A stretch of 64,000 nt of DNA from Methylomonas rhizoryzae (GCF_008632455.1 NZ_CP043929.1:248001-312000); one strand, 5' to 3'. Numbered from the stretch's first letter, positions 55,221 through 64,000 are shown. Notes: a model not told the origin generated them from the sequence alone. Numbers and translations are program-made.

Positions 55221-55616
55221 ATGCGACAAAACAGATGGATTTTGAATGCCATATTTTCTGTTTCGCTGATGTCCTTTTATTCCGTCAGTTTGGCAAAGGC
55301 TGACAAACCGGTTGGCGATTCTTATCGAAAAACCGGTGTCGCTTCGATCTATAACGATAGATATCAAGGCAAAGCCACTAGCAGTGGCGAAGCCTACGAT
55401 AGAAACGCTATGACCGCAGCGCACAATACTTTGCCGTTGGGTGCTACAGTGCGAGTGACCAATTTGCACAATAATCAAGCTGTAGTGGTTCGCGTGAACG
55501 ACCGCATGCGTAAATCCAATAGCCGTTTGATCGATTTATCGAAGCAAGCGGCACGTAAACTTGGGTTTATCACGGCCGGTCTCGCCAAAGTAAAAATTGA
55601 AGTTTTAAGTATCTAA
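55221..55616 (+). CDS. RlpA-like double-psi beta-barrel protein
   Basis: A 131-residue exported protein with signal peptide (about 1-29). It is essentially the double-psi beta-barrel domain of RlpA ('GVASIYNDRYQGKATSSGE', 'MTAAHNTLPLGATVRVTNL', 'VVVRVNDRM', 'RLIDLSKQAARKLGF'). RlpA proteins are septal lytic transglycosylases or peptidoglycan-binding lipoproteins. This one has no lipobox and no SPOR domain, so it is the short type. AAGGAGGT lies upstream of the ATG. Confidence 0.9.
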   Translation: MRQNRWILNAIFSVSLMSFYSVSLAKADKPVGDSYRKTGVASIYNDRYQGKATSSGEAYDRNAMTAAHNTLPLGATVRVTNLHNNQAVVVRVNDRMRKSNSRLIDLSKQAARKLGFITAGLAKVKIEVLSI

Positions 55617-55642
55617 AGTTTCAATTTTTACCTCGTAAAAAC

Positions 55643-55669
55643 AAAGCCCGGCATAGCCGGGCTTTTTTA
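55643..55669. terminator. Bidirectional terminator between rlpA-like and yccA genes
   Basis: A ten-pair stem (AAAGCCCGGC and complement) with a three-base ATA loop is followed by a T-run on the plus strand and preceded by an A-run. It suits both convergent transcripts, though the T-run for the leftward gene is interrupted. Confidence 0.85.
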
Positions 55670-55687
55670 TGCCGCAAAACAAGACGG

Positions 55688-56353
55688 TTAATCGTCGCCG
55701 CCAAATACGCCCAACAGTTGTAACAAGCTGGTAAACAAGTTATACAGCGAAACGTATAAAGAAACGGTAGCCAGAATGTAATTGGTTTCCCCGCCGTGGA
55801 TGATTTGGCTGGTTTGAAACAATATCATGCCGCACATCAACAGGATGAACATTGAGGCGACCGCTAGGGACAAAGCGGGTAGCGAAAATAAAATAGCGCC
55901 CAAGCCGGCGAAGAACGCCACCAATATGCCCACCATCAAGAATCCGGCCAAAAAGCTGAAGTCTTTGCGAGTAGTCAGCGCGTAAGCGGAAAGGCCTAAG
56001 AAAATAACGCCGGTACCGCCCAAAGCAGTCAAAATTAATTGATGACCGTTGCTAAAGGCATGTAAATACATGTTGAGTATAGGGCCTAGTGTCACGCCCA
56101 TGAAGCCGGTTAAGGCAAACACGCAAGCGATGCCCAAGGCGCTATGGCTAAATCTATGGGTCAAATACAGCAGACCGAAATAGCCGACCAAGGTCACAAT
56201 CAAGCCGGGGTGAGGCAAATTCAGGAACATTGCCAGCGCGGCCATGGCAGCGCTGAACAGCAGCGTAGCGGACAGCAATAGATAGGTATTACGTAATACT
56301 CTATTGGTTTCTAAAACTTCCGTTTGCGAACGAACGGCTGCATTTAAACGCAT
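55688..56353 (-). CDS. Bax inhibitor-1/YccA family membrane protein
   Basis: A 221-residue protein with seven membrane segments, of the BI-1/YccA family. E. coli YccA interacts with FtsH; other members leak calcium. Seen are 'NRVLRNTYLLLSATLLFSA' and 'FLAGFLMVGILVAFFAGLGA'. The ATG at 56353 was chosen for its excellent AAGGAGGA site; the frame extends 63 bases further without one. Confidence 0.92.
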   Translation of the reverse strand: MRLNAAVRSQTEVLETNRVLRNTYLLLSATLLFSAAMAALAMFLNLPHPGLIVTLVGYFGLLYLTHRFSHSALGIACVFALTGFMGVTLGPILNMYLHAFSNGHQLILTALGGTGVIFLGLSAYALTTRKDFSFLAGFLMVGILVAFFAGLGAILFSLPALSLAVASMFILLMCGMILFQTSQIIHGGETNYILATVSLYVSLYNLFTSLLQLLGVFGGDD

Positions 56354-56473
56354 GTTAATATCCTCCTTAGGAATGAGAGCGTCGATAGGACTGTACGTTG
56401 GGGAAAGAGTTTCCAAACAGTGCGTTCCCGCGAGCTAGTATAAACAACATCAGTTGCGAGGGTGTAATTCGTC

Positions 56474-56890
56474 ATGTCAGGTCAAACGCCTTACGACTTT
56501 ATCGGCGGGGAGCCCGCGATTCGCGGTTTGGTCGACAGGTTTTATTTTTATATGGATATTTTGCCCCAAGCGCAAGCTATCCGGGCCATGCATCAAGCCA
56601 ATTTGGCTACGGCAAAGGAAAAATTATTCAAATACCTGTCAGGATGGCTGGGAGGCCCGAATCTCTATGTAGAAGAATACGGCCACCCTATGCTCAGGAT
56701 GCGGCATCTACCGTTCAGAATCGGTGCAGCCGAACGCGATCAATGGATGTTATGCATGAATAAGGCGTTAGAGGAAACGCCGATGGATTCTAGGCTCAGA
56801 GAGAATATTCGGCAAGCTTTGCAGCAATTGGCTACGCATATGATTAATCTGGAGCCCAATATAGCTCCGGCGCAGTCCGAGCATGATTGA
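56474..56890 (+). CDS. Group II truncated hemoglobin
   Basis: A 138-residue 2-on-2 globin. The proximal histidine is probably His78 in 'RMRHLPFRI', Trp91 ('RDQWM') matches the conserved G8 Trp of group II, and Tyr24 or Tyr26 in 'DRFYFYMD' fits the B10/CD region. These proteins bind oxygen or NO and can detoxify NO. The stop overlaps the next start. Confidence 0.9.
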   Translation: MSGQTPYDFIGGEPAIRGLVDRFYFYMDILPQAQAIRAMHQANLATAKEKLFKYLSGWLGGPNLYVEEYGHPMLRMRHLPFRIGAAERDQWMLCMNKALEETPMDSRLRENIRQALQQLATHMINLEPNIAPAQSEHD

Positions 56891-57644
56891 ACTGAAAATG
56901 CCCGCTTGGGCGGCAAAAAACGGACAGTCTTTCGAATATCAAGTGCGGCGCAGCGCCAAGGCGAAGCGGACGCGTATTGTGATCACCAACGAAAAAGTGG
57001 AAGTGGTGGCGCCGTTCGACGTGCCGGAGAGTCGAATTCAGGCTTTTATCGCAGCCGAGCAAGAGTGGATAGAAAAAGCGCTAAACCGGGTGCGTAGTCG
57101 GTCTGCCGGCGCCGGCTGTTTAGGTTTAGCGCCCGCCGACTATAGCGAAGGCGTGAACGTACCGTATCTGGGCCGCATGTTGCCGTTAACGATAGCCAAG
57201 ACTACAACTAACAGGCTACGAGTAGAATTGCAGGGACTGGAGCACTTTACCGTCTATGTTCCGCAAAATCTGATCGGCGATCGTTCGGAACACATTCGCG
57301 CCGGGTTGGCAAGTTGGATGAGGCATCAGGCAAGACAACACGCGCAAGCGTTAATTGCTAAACATGCCGGTAAATTCGGCCTATATCCACGGCAATTACG
57401 TATCAAAACGCTAAAGTCGCGCTGGGGCAGCTGCGGACCGAACAACGATATCAACCTGAATTGGTTGTTGATGCTGGCACCGGCGGACATGCTGGAATAT
57501 GTGGTGGTCCACGAGCTCTGCCATATCAAGCATAAAAATCATTCGCCGGCCTTTTGGGCCTTGGTGGCTGCGCACATGCCCGATTATCCGCAACGCCGGC
57601 AATGGCTCAAACAACATGGGGCCGGTGTGATGCGTGGTCTATAA
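56883..57644 (+). CDS. YgjP-like zinc metallopeptidase (DUF45)
   Basis: A 253-residue protein with the zinc motif 'HELCH' (His210, Glu211, His214) and the following 'NHSPAFW' (His220), the signature of YgjP/WLM-like M48-related peptidases. 'KSRWGSCGPNNDINLNW' upstream is also typical. The substrate is unknown. It overlaps the hemoglobin gene by eight bases, so they are coupled, but a functional link is not known. Confidence 0.88.
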   Translation: MIELKMPAWAAKNGQSFEYQVRRSAKAKRTRIVITNEKVEVVAPFDVPESRIQAFIAAEQEWIEKALNRVRSRSAGAGCLGLAPADYSEGVNVPYLGRMLPLTIAKTTTNRLRVELQGLEHFTVYVPQNLIGDRSEHIRAGLASWMRHQARQHAQALIAKHAGKFGLYPRQLRIKTLKSRWGSCGPNNDINLNWLLMLAPADMLEYVVVHELCHIKHKNHSPAFWALVAAHMPDYPQRRQWLKQHGAGVMRGL

Positions 57645-58201
57645 AGTAGTGACGGCGGATGCTGGTCTACCGGGCACGCCGGGCCCTTCGCTCGCCACTG
57701 AGTTTTTAGGTTAAATGCCGCAAGGGGTGAGCAGAATGACTCAATTCAACAATGAGGCCTGTAAAAACAATTGCTTGTAAACCGCAACAATCGCGGCTTT
57801 TGTGTTATTTGCCGGTAAGCCCTATAAAGCTTCGGCAAATTGGCAGGATACCTCGCTAATTTTTTGGTTCGAGCCGGTTAGACTTTTGGCCGGGCAGAGC
57901 ATAAAACTTATTTAAATTCATGTTGTTGTAGCTGTTGTTGCAATATCGTCCCTGCCCCTCGGCTGAGGCGGCGCCGACTTTAAACTTCAAAAAATTGGCG
58001 CGCTAAATGCTTTCCCGCTAGCGCGTTTCCTTTGCCGTTTTTATCCGCGGTTTTCTTTCCGAGTCATTTCGTTCCGGCAGCGGCCAAGCCGCGCTCTAGC
58101 GGAGACCAGCCGGCGGGACGCGCTCCTCTGTTTGGCGTCCCGATTGATTGAATCGCTCGCCGTGGTTTCGAAATTGACCTTCTACCGATAGGACTGACTT
58201 T
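57645..58201. other. Intergenic region before exported-protein cassette
   Basis: 557 bases without a gene. It is AT-rich around 57780-57940. Its last 100 bases contain a hairpin (see 58114). There is no convincing coding frame and no clear sigma-70 pair, but it must carry the cassette promoter. Confidence 0.45.
58114..58142 (+). promoter_or_regulatory. Hairpin in leader of exported-protein cassette
   Basis: CGGGACGC (58114-58121) pairs perfectly with 58135-58142 around a 13-base loop, about 60 bases before the first cassette gene. It may be a leader structure or an operator. Confidence 0.35.
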
Positions 58202-59023
58202 ATGACTTTAACTGGACCGATGACTTTGAATGCGCCCAGAGCGCTGGTGGCGGCTATGGTATTGTTGGCGGCGAATACCGCCGGCGCCGGTACTTTGAAC
58301 GGAGGGGTATTTAACATTTCGTTCGACCATCCGGATAATTTGCTGGAAGGATTGACCCTGGGACCGGGTGCGGTTTCCTCCTACTATGTCGCTAATTTTT
58401 TCGATAAATCTTTAGCCGATTCCGAGGCCTTAAACGAAACCGGCGAACTGATCGCCGTGCCTAGCTACACCTACCCGGCCTCCGAGACGCTATCTTTCGA
58501 GCTTAATCCCGCCAGTCTGGCAGGAACCGGGATTCCCTCCGGCAGCGGCGGCCGCAACAACCAGATCACGACGCTGGCTTGGGCGGCCGATCAAGACGCC
58601 TTGGTCGATGCTTCGAGTTTTAGCGCGACAGGCCAAGTCGGTTTGAACGGGGTGGTGATGACCCGCGGCAGCTTCGGCGGCACATTGATTTCCGGCGATT
58701 ACAAATTTTCCTATATTGCCGCCCGCAACGACGGCATCAATAGCGGCTGGGCCTTAACCAACTACATCAGCTTCGCTTCCACCACTTACGATACCCGCAA
58801 TATCAGCGTCACCACCGACGGGGATAGCCTGGTCTTTACCGGCGAACTGTGGTGGTCGCCCAGCACCTCGGCGTTTCTATTCGGCGGTGACGGATCGTCC
58901 TCGGCCGGACGCGCCGGAACTTTCAGTCTGATCTCTCCGGCGCCCGTACCGCTGCCGGCAGGCATTTGGTTATTCGCTAGCGGCCTCCTCGGCGTGATTG
59001 CTTCCAGGCGCCGCCAAGCCTAA
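58202..59023 (+). CDS. Exported protein with VPLPA-type C-terminal sorting signal
   Basis: A 273-residue protein with a signal peptide (about 1-29) and a C-terminal 'VPLPAGIWLFASGLLGVIA' plus 'RRR'. This is the tripartite motif-helix-basic layout of PEP-CTERM-type proteins handled by exosortase. The body is beta-rich and paralogous to the next gene: 'LISGDYKFSY' against 'ILSGDYTLEY', and 'SLVFTGELWW' against 'SLILTGDLGL'. The role is probably cell surface or biofilm matrix; the activity is unknown. Confidence 0.82.
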   Translation: MTLTGPMTLNAPRALVAAMVLLAANTAGAGTLNGGVFNISFDHPDNLLEGLTLGPGAVSSYYVANFFDKSLADSEALNETGELIAVPSYTYPASETLSFELNPASLAGTGIPSGSGGRNNQITTLAWAADQDALVDASSFSATGQVGLNGVVMTRGSFGGTLISGDYKFSYIAARNDGINSGWALTNYISFASTTYDTRNISVTTDGDSLVFTGELWWSPSTSAFLFGGDGSSSAGRAGTFSLISPAPVPLPAGIWLFASGLLGVIASRRRQA

Positions 59024-59088
59024 GCGTCTCAGGCGTCCGACCGGTCGTGGTCGGACGCATCCGTTCAACCTTCGCCGAATCATCACCC

Positions 59089-59895
59089 ATGTTATTTAAT
59101 CGCTCAATTCGTTTGTGTTTATCCACCCTTTTCTCAGTCAAACTCGGATTTTGCATGCTGGCGCTGCTGAGCGTAACCTTACCGGTACGGGCCGCGACGG
59201 TTTCCGGCGGCAACATGATCATCAATCTGGATCGCGACGCCTTGGCGGCGGCCATCGCGCTGGACGCCACGCCGGCCCCGTCGATGTATCTGGAGGAGTT
59301 TTTCGACGCACAAGCGGCGAATAGCCGTACCTTCAGTCAAATTCTGGAAGATCATATCGTGCCGGGGGTGGCCGAAATTCCGGCCACCAACCTGAGCTTT
59401 GCGGTCAACGGCAGCCAAGTGAGCAATCTGACCGGGCGCTTCGGCAAACCGACCACGATAGACTTCGATCCCGCCCATTTCGAGAGCAGCGTCAGCGGCG
59501 CCATCGGCTTGGCGGGGGTGCTGCGTTACCGCATCGATATTGATTCGACGCACAACCGCATTCTATCCGGCGATTACACGCTGGAATACGATGCGAACAA
59601 GGTTGACGCCGGGTCCGGCCGGTCCGGCTGGACTTTGTACAACCACGTTTCGTTTGTTGCCGAGTCGTTCAATCTGTTCAATGTTGTCATGGATTTGGCG
59701 AATGGCAGTTTGATATTGACCGGCGATTTGGGGCTGGGCGAAGGCTACGATCATTTGTCCGGCAGCCGCGGGGCGCTGGTCGGCGACTTTCGTCTGGAAA
59801 CCGCGGTGGTTCCGTTGCCGCCGGCCCTGGGGTTGTTCGCGAGCGGATTGTTGGCTCTGGGAATGCGCCGATTTACTAAGGGTGAGCGCGGATGA
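59089..59895 (+). CDS. Exported protein with PEP-CTERM-like signal, tandem paralogue
   Basis: A 268-residue protein with a signal peptide (about 1-35) and a C-terminal 'VPLPPALGLFASGLLAL' followed by 'MRR' and a basic tail, a PEP-CTERM-like signal with PLPP in place of PEP. The body is paralogous to the preceding gene. I chose the ATG at 59089; an in-frame upstream start lies 42 bases earlier, and neither has a strong ribosome site. The stop overlaps the next start by four bases. Confidence 0.8.
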   Translation: MLFNRSIRLCLSTLFSVKLGFCMLALLSVTLPVRAATVSGGNMIINLDRDALAAAIALDATPAPSMYLEEFFDAQAANSRTFSQILEDHIVPGVAEIPATNLSFAVNGSQVSNLTGRFGKPTTIDFDPAHFESSVSGAIGLAGVLRYRIDIDSTHNRILSGDYTLEYDANKVDAGSGRSGWTLYNHVSFVAESFNLFNVVMDLANGSLILTGDLGLGEGYDHLSGSRGALVGDFRLETAVVPLPPALGLFASGLLALGMRRFTKGERG

Positions 59896-61568
59896 GCGCG
59901 GTGCACGATGCTGCGGATTTTGAACTGCCGCGGTACCTGCTAGGCGGCATTGCCTTATGGCTGCTGGCTTGCGCTCCGCCAAGCGCCTCGGCGCAGACGT
60001 ATGCGACGGGGGCTTACCATAGCGTACAGATCAATGTCGACGCGGCCGGTAACAATATCGTCGGCGACGCCGCCAACGAACCCACGCTGGCGGTCAATCC
60101 CCTGGATGCTAACAACATGGTCGCGGCCTGGCGTCAGTTCGATTCCGCCGCCTCGTCGTTTCGCCAGGGCGGCTGGGCCTATACCGGCGACGGCGGCGCA
60201 CACTGGCATTTTTCCGGAGCGCTGACGCCGGGGGAAGGCCGCAGCAATCCGACCTTGGATGTCGATGCGCTCGGCCATTTTTATTATCAAAGTCTGCATT
60301 TCGATCCGAGCTACACCTTTGTCGATGAAATTCAGCTGCTTAAATCGCTGGACGGCGGGCGCAGCTGGGAAACCCCGGTATTCGCTTACGGCCAAGGCGG
60401 CGACAAGGCCCAATTGGCGGTGGATCGTAGCGGCGGCGCCGGCGACGGCCACGTGTATCTGAACTGGCGCGATTGTCTGGCGGAGCAATGTTTCAGCCGC
60501 TCGGTGGACCGCGGCACCAGTTTCGAGCCGCCTATACAGCTGCCGATCACGCCGACCTTCGGGACGATGCGAGTCGGTAACGACGGTGAATTGTACATGG
60601 CGGGCCGGATCGAACCGCCGTTCTTCGACGAAGAAAACATGGACCGCAATCTGCATAAACACGTGTTCGTCAAATCGCTGAATGCCCGCGATGCAACGCG
60701 GACGCCTAGTTTCCAAACCAGAGAAATCGATTTGGGCGGTTGGGCGCCGTTGTTTCTGTTCAAACAAAATCCCAATGCCTACGGACCGGTCGGCGACGTG
60801 CAAATCGCGGTCGACACCTCGGCAGGTGCGCGCCACGGCGAGCTGTACGTGCTGGCCGGCGTCGATCCGCCCGGTGCGGACAATCTGGATATCAGCTTCG
60901 TTCGCAGCAGCGACGGCGGCGACTCCTGGTCCGCGCCGATACGCGTCAACGACGATCCGCAGGGCAAGAATAATTGGAACTGGTTCGGGATGATGGGAGT
61001 TGCGCCGAACGGTCGCATAGACGCGGTTTGGTACGACACCCGGGATAGCGGCAAATACCAAGTGTCCCGCCTGTATTACAGCTATTCCTGGGACGGCGGC
61101 CGCAGTTGGAGCCGGAATCAACCGGTCAGTCCGAGTTTCGATACCAGCATAGGCTTGCCGCACGGCTCGCAGAAAATGGGCGATTATTCGACCTTGGTGG
61201 CGCGCGAGGACGGCGCCAGCGTGGCATATGCCGCGACCTACAACGGCGAACAGGACGTTTACTATCTGAACGTATTTCCGGACTGCAACGGCAATGGCCG
61301 CTCCGATGTGTCGGATATCGAACAGCGCCGGGTGGGGGATGCCAATTTCAATCACATTCCCGACAGCTGCGAGACTATCAAGGTGGCAGCCGATCTGGAC
61401 GGTGACCGCGACGTGGATAGGGCGGATTTGGCGCGGCTTGTGGCGCAACTCAACCGGCAGGTCGCGGCCGGCGATCCTATGGACCTGGACGGTAACGGCC
61501 TAGTCAACGCACTGGATGTCCGCAAATTGACCTTGCTGTGTACCCGGCCGCGTTGTGCCAACCAATGA
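59892..61568 (+). CDS. Exported sialidase-fold (BNR) protein with dockerin-like repeats
   Basis: A 558-residue protein with an N-terminal hydrophobic signal (about 15-34, 'SASAQ'). The body is a beta-propeller of the BNR/sialidase type with five Asp-box-like motifs: 'TGDGGAHW' (98-105), 'SLDGGRSW' (152-159), 'SVDRGTSF' (204-211), 'SSDGGDSW' (339-346) and 'SWDGGRSW' (399-406). The C-terminus has calcium-loop motifs 'DCNGNGRSDVSDI' (464-476), 'DLDGDRDVDRADL' (501-513) and 'DLDGNGLVNALDV' (531-543), the last two spaced as in type I dockerin. Asp boxes are structural, so sialidase activity is not shown. The next gene encodes a cohesin-like protein. Confidence 0.78.
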   Translation: MSAVHDAADFELPRYLLGGIALWLLACAPPSASAQTYATGAYHSVQINVDAAGNNIVGDAANEPTLAVNPLDANNMVAAWRQFDSAASSFRQGGWAYTGDGGAHWHFSGALTPGEGRSNPTLDVDALGHFYYQSLHFDPSYTFVDEIQLLKSLDGGRSWETPVFAYGQGGDKAQLAVDRSGGAGDGHVYLNWRDCLAEQCFSRSVDRGTSFEPPIQLPITPTFGTMRVGNDGELYMAGRIEPPFFDEENMDRNLHKHVFVKSLNARDATRTPSFQTREIDLGGWAPLFLFKQNPNAYGPVGDVQIAVDTSAGARHGELYVLAGVDPPGADNLDISFVRSSDGGDSWSAPIRVNDDPQGKNNWNWFGMMGVAPNGRIDAVWYDTRDSGKYQVSRLYYSYSWDGGRSWSRNQPVSPSFDTSIGLPHGSQKMGDYSTLVAREDGASVAYAATYNGEQDVYYLNVFPDCNGNGRSDVSDIEQRRVGDANFNHIPDSCETIKVAADLDGDRDVDRADLARLVAQLNRQVAAGDPMDLDGNGLVNALDVRKLTLLCTRPRCANQ

Positions 61569-61608
61569 GATTGTTTTCCGGAAATTGAAATTTACGAGGA
61601 GGATAGCT

Positions 61609-62205
61609 ATGAACAGCATGTTTCGCCGGGTCTGGCTTTTGGCCTTGCTGTTGTCGAGTGCCACTGCCGCCAATGCCGCGCTCGAACTATCCCTGGGTTC
61701 GCGCCAATCCGCGGCGGTGTTGAGCGTGAGCATTGCGATTTCCGGTTTGGAGGCCGGCATCGCGCCGGCCCTGTCAGCCTACGATTTGGATTTGTACTTC
61801 GACGCTTCCCGCTTGGCTTATCTGGACACAGTGGTCGGTGACGGGCAATTGGGGGACGAACTGGACGTGTTCGACGCGGGTAACAACCTGATTTCCGCCT
61901 CGCTGTCCCAACCCGGCCGGTTAAATCTGTTCGAATTGTCGTTCGACGATCCGGCGGATTTAAATGCATTGCAAGCCGACACGTTTCGCCTGGCGCTTGT
62001 GAATTTCGTGGTGCTGCAAGCGGGCGAGACCACGCTGGATTTGACAATCAACGCCTTAGCCGATGCCGACGGCGAGGCTTTGTCGGCCAGTCCCGCATCG
62101 CTAACCGTTGCCGCAGTCCCTCTGCCGCCATCGTTGGTCATGATGGCGACCGGCCTGATGCTGCTGTACACACGCCGGCGAGAGCGAGGCCGGCAACCGG
62201 CTTAG
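61609..62205 (+). CDS. Cohesin-like PEP-CTERM protein
   Basis: A 198-residue exported protein. It has a signal peptide (1-23) and a cohesin-like beta-sandwich (about 25-165, with 'AYDLDLYFDASRLAYLDTV' near the start). A C-terminal sorting signal 'VPLPPSLVMMATGLMLLY' is followed by 'TRRRERGR'. GAGGAGGA lies upstream of the ATG at 61609, favouring this start over one 54 bases earlier. It follows the dockerin-bearing gene by 40 bases, suggesting a surface anchor for it. The cohesin call is from fold-like pattern only. Confidence 0.7.
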   Translation: MNSMFRRVWLLALLLSSATAANAALELSLGSRQSAAVLSVSIAISGLEAGIAPALSAYDLDLYFDASRLAYLDTVVGDGQLGDELDVFDAGNNLISASLSQPGRLNLFELSFDDPADLNALQADTFRLALVNFVVLQAGETTLDLTINALADADGEALSASPASLTVAAVPLPPSLVMMATGLMLLYTRRRERGRQPA

Positions 62206-62477
62206 TCGGGTTAACCCCGATGTCCCGCTCGTCATCCCGCTATGCCGGCTAGGCAAATACTTTACTGAGCGACGTAAGTCGCGCTAGCCCCACCGCCCGG
62301 TTTTGAGCCGGTCTCCATTCGTAAGCCGGCTCCGTCCCGGTTTGAACCGTACCCCTACCTGACTGCGTTACAGCTATAACCGGCATTGCGTCTTAGGATG
62401 ATAGAATGCCGGCGGGTGTGGCGGTGCGCGCCGTCGATTCAGCAAACGAGACCGAAATCTTTGATAAAGAGGAATGT

Positions 62478-64000
62478 ATGCGTAGTTGGAAGCTAATACC
62501 TACGTTAGTCGGTGTGACGATAGTCGGTGCTATCGTTTTGTACATCGCATTTTATTTCGTGTTTCTGGATTTCTTCGTCGATTTATGGTGGTTTAGGTCG
62601 CTGGATTTCGAGACCTATTTCTGGCTGCGTTTGTTGTACCGATTCATTTTCTCCGGCGCGGTGACGCTATTTTTCTTTGGAGTGTTTCAATTTCATTTTT
62701 GGATCGCGTCGCGTTATTTGGGTTTGAATCCGCCGGAGGAGGTCTGGTTGGACGACAAAAAACGCCGGCGTTTTCAACGTTTTGCCGACACATTCATGTC
62801 CGGCTCGGTCAAGGTGTTTACTCCGGTTTCCGTGCTGTTGGCGGTCGCCATCGCCGTACCGTTTTATTTGCAGTGGGAAGACGCCTTGCTGTTTTTCTTC
62901 GGGAACGACGCCAAAATCGCCGACCCGGTGTACGGCAACGACGTCAGTTTCTATCTATTTTCCTATCCGATTTACGTGTTGATCCAAAAGGAGCTATTGA
63001 CCACCGCGCTGATGGTGTTTCTGGCTACCGGTCTGTTGTATTGGATGGAACACATCTTTATTCCGAATCAAGGCAAGGAATTTCCGCTCGGAGCCAAGAT
63101 TCATATGACGGTACTGTTTTTGTTCGTTGTCCTGTTCGTCGTCTGGGGTTACTTGCTGGACCGCTTCGGCTTGTTGTTTACCAATACCCGCGAGCCGGTG
63201 TTTTTCGGACCGGGATTCGTCGATTTACGCTTCCATCTACCGCTGATTTGGTTGTCGATACTGGCATTTTTAGCGATTGCCGGTTCGCTGATTTTTTACG
63301 TGTTCTCGGAGCGGCACCGCAGCAAAACCCCGATTGTCATTTCCGTGTTGAGCTTTTCGGCCATTTTGCTGTTGAAAAACTCCGACATGCTGCCGGGATT
63401 GATCGACAAATTCATTGTTAGGCCGAATCCGACCCGCACCGAGGGCGCATTCATGAAATACAACATCGACGCGACGTTGACCGCCTACGGTTTGACCAAC
63501 ATCCATACCATCGAATTGCCGATCAAGTTGGAACCGACCAAGGACATCGAAGACTGGTCCAATAAGGAGCATTTCGAAAATATCCCGGTGTGGGATAGAG
63601 AGTTTTTGATCGACAGCTACCAGCAACTGCAAGCGATCAGGCCCTATTACCGCTTTACTACGGTGGACGAAGACCGCTACTTCATTCACGACCACCATCA
63701 GCAAGTGAATTTGGCGGCACGCGAAGTCAATATCAGCAACCTGCCGCGCGAAGCGCAAAACTGGGAGAACACCCATTTGCGCTATACCCACGGTTACGGC
63801 GCGGTGGTGTCGCCGGCGGCCCAGGATGCTGGCATTCCCATCGTTTGGTATTTAAGGGACTTGAATCTGACGTCCAACGTCGGTTTCGAAGTTAAATATC
63901 CGGATATTTATTACGGTCAAGAAAAATATCCTTACGCGATCGTGCCGAACAACTTAATCATCAAGGATATTTCCGGTTCGGATTTGGACGATACTCCGGA
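62478..64000 (+). CDS. UPF0182 family membrane protein (partial)
   Basis: The first 507 residues of a COG1615/UPF0182 protein, cut by the window edge (the family is usually 900-1000 residues). Seven membrane helices lie in the first 310 residues, followed by a large extracytoplasmic domain ('IRPYYRFTTVDEDRYFIHDH', 'HTHLRYTHGYG'-like 'NTHLRYTHGYG'). Function unknown. AGAGGA precedes the ATG at 62478. Confidence 0.9.
   Translation, partial: MRSWKLIPTLVGVTIVGAIVLYIAFYFVFLDFFVDLWWFRSLDFETYFWLRLLYRFIFSGAVTLFFFGVFQFHFWIASRYLGLNPPEEVWLDDKKRRRFQRFADTFMSGSVKVFTPVSVLLAVAIAVPFYLQWEDALLFFFGNDAKIADPVYGNDVSFYLFSYPIYVLIQKELLTTALMVFLATGLLYWMEHIFIPNQGKEFPLGAKIHMTVLFLFVVLFVVWGYLLDRFGLLFTNTREPVFFGPGFVDLRFHLPLIWLSILAFLAIAGSLIFYVFSERHRSKTPIVISVLSFSAILLLKNSDMLPGLIDKFIVRPNPTRTEGAFMKYNIDATLTAYGLTNIHTIELPIKLEPTKDIEDWSNKEHFENIPVWDREFLIDSYQQLQAIRPYYRFTTVDEDRYFIHDHHQQVNLAAREVNISNLPREAQNWENTHLRYTHGYGAVVSPAAQDAGIPIVWYLRDLNLTSNVGFEVKYPDIYYGQEKYPYAIVPNNLIIKDISGSDLDDTP

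Noticed and set aside
58110..58145. Cyclic di-GMP (GEMM) riboswitch suggested by GGGACGC
   Set aside because: Only the short string matches; the partner stems, the tetraloop receptor and the conserved AAAGCC context are missing.
59955..61448. 497-residue open frame antisense to the dockerin-bearing gene
   Set aside because: The plus-strand frame has a signal peptide, Asp boxes and calcium loops; the antisense translation has no coherent features.

Overview
The window looks like chromosomal DNA of a methanotrophic or methylotrophic gammaproteobacterium, most likely a Methylomonas-like member of the Methylococcales. The main reasons are a complete fhcB-fhcA-fhcD-fhcC operon for tetrahydromethanopterin/methylofuran-linked formyl transfer, the petABC-sspAB order typical of gammaproteobacteria, hda next to a DUF2069 gene, and PEP-CTERM-type exported proteins. 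The species assignment is inference. I found no rRNA, tRNA or CRISPR array.

Layout. 1-5.8 kb: HDOD protein, DUF2069 membrane protein, hda, a PanE-like reductase, a stand-alone second EF-G and the 7Fe ferredoxin fdxA. 5.8-13.5 kb (minus strand): a heavy-metal RND efflux operon (outer membrane protein, adaptor, pump, DUF3240), followed by an RRM-DUF3240 fusion and an RRM-only paralogue. 13.8-19.6 kb: Tim44-like protein, methyltransferase, a heme d1 gene pair (nirH-like, nirJ), and a GlxA-type regulator divergent from a second methyltransferase. 19.6-24.4 kb: transposase remnant, engB, a lipoprotein, zwf and a membrane-anchored protein with six D-S-[VI]-L-x-R-H motifs. 24.4-35.4 kb: an Anbu (bacterial proteasome-like) locus. 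One Anbu gene is separated by a decayed transposase and a frameshifted LuxR gene from an operon of ATP-grasp, alpha-E, a second Anbu and a transglutaminase-DUF2126 fusion; an HPPD-like dioxygenase follows. 35.8-41 kb: hisC, petABC and sspAB. 41-46 kb: pterin carbinolamine dehydratase-like gene plus the fhc operon. 46-57.6 kb: exosortase-associated protein, tex, a 65-residue membrane protein, polyphosphate:AMP phosphotransferase, a TPR-associated TRAP transporter, SirB2, RlpA-like protein, YccA, truncated hemoglobin and a YgjP-like peptidase. 58-62.2 kb: four exported proteins, including a dockerin-bearing sialidase-fold protein and a cohesin-like PEP-CTERM protein. 62.5 kb to the edge: a partial UPF0182 gene.

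How the parts fit. The fhc operon, zwf and the bc1 complex are core energy and C1 metabolism. The Anbu locus matches the gene set predicted in the literature to make and break a peptide-like product. The less explained parts are the RRM-DUF3240 proteins beside the RND pump, the duplicated Anbu, the D-S-V-L-R-R-H repeat protein, and the dockerin/cohesin exported cassette.
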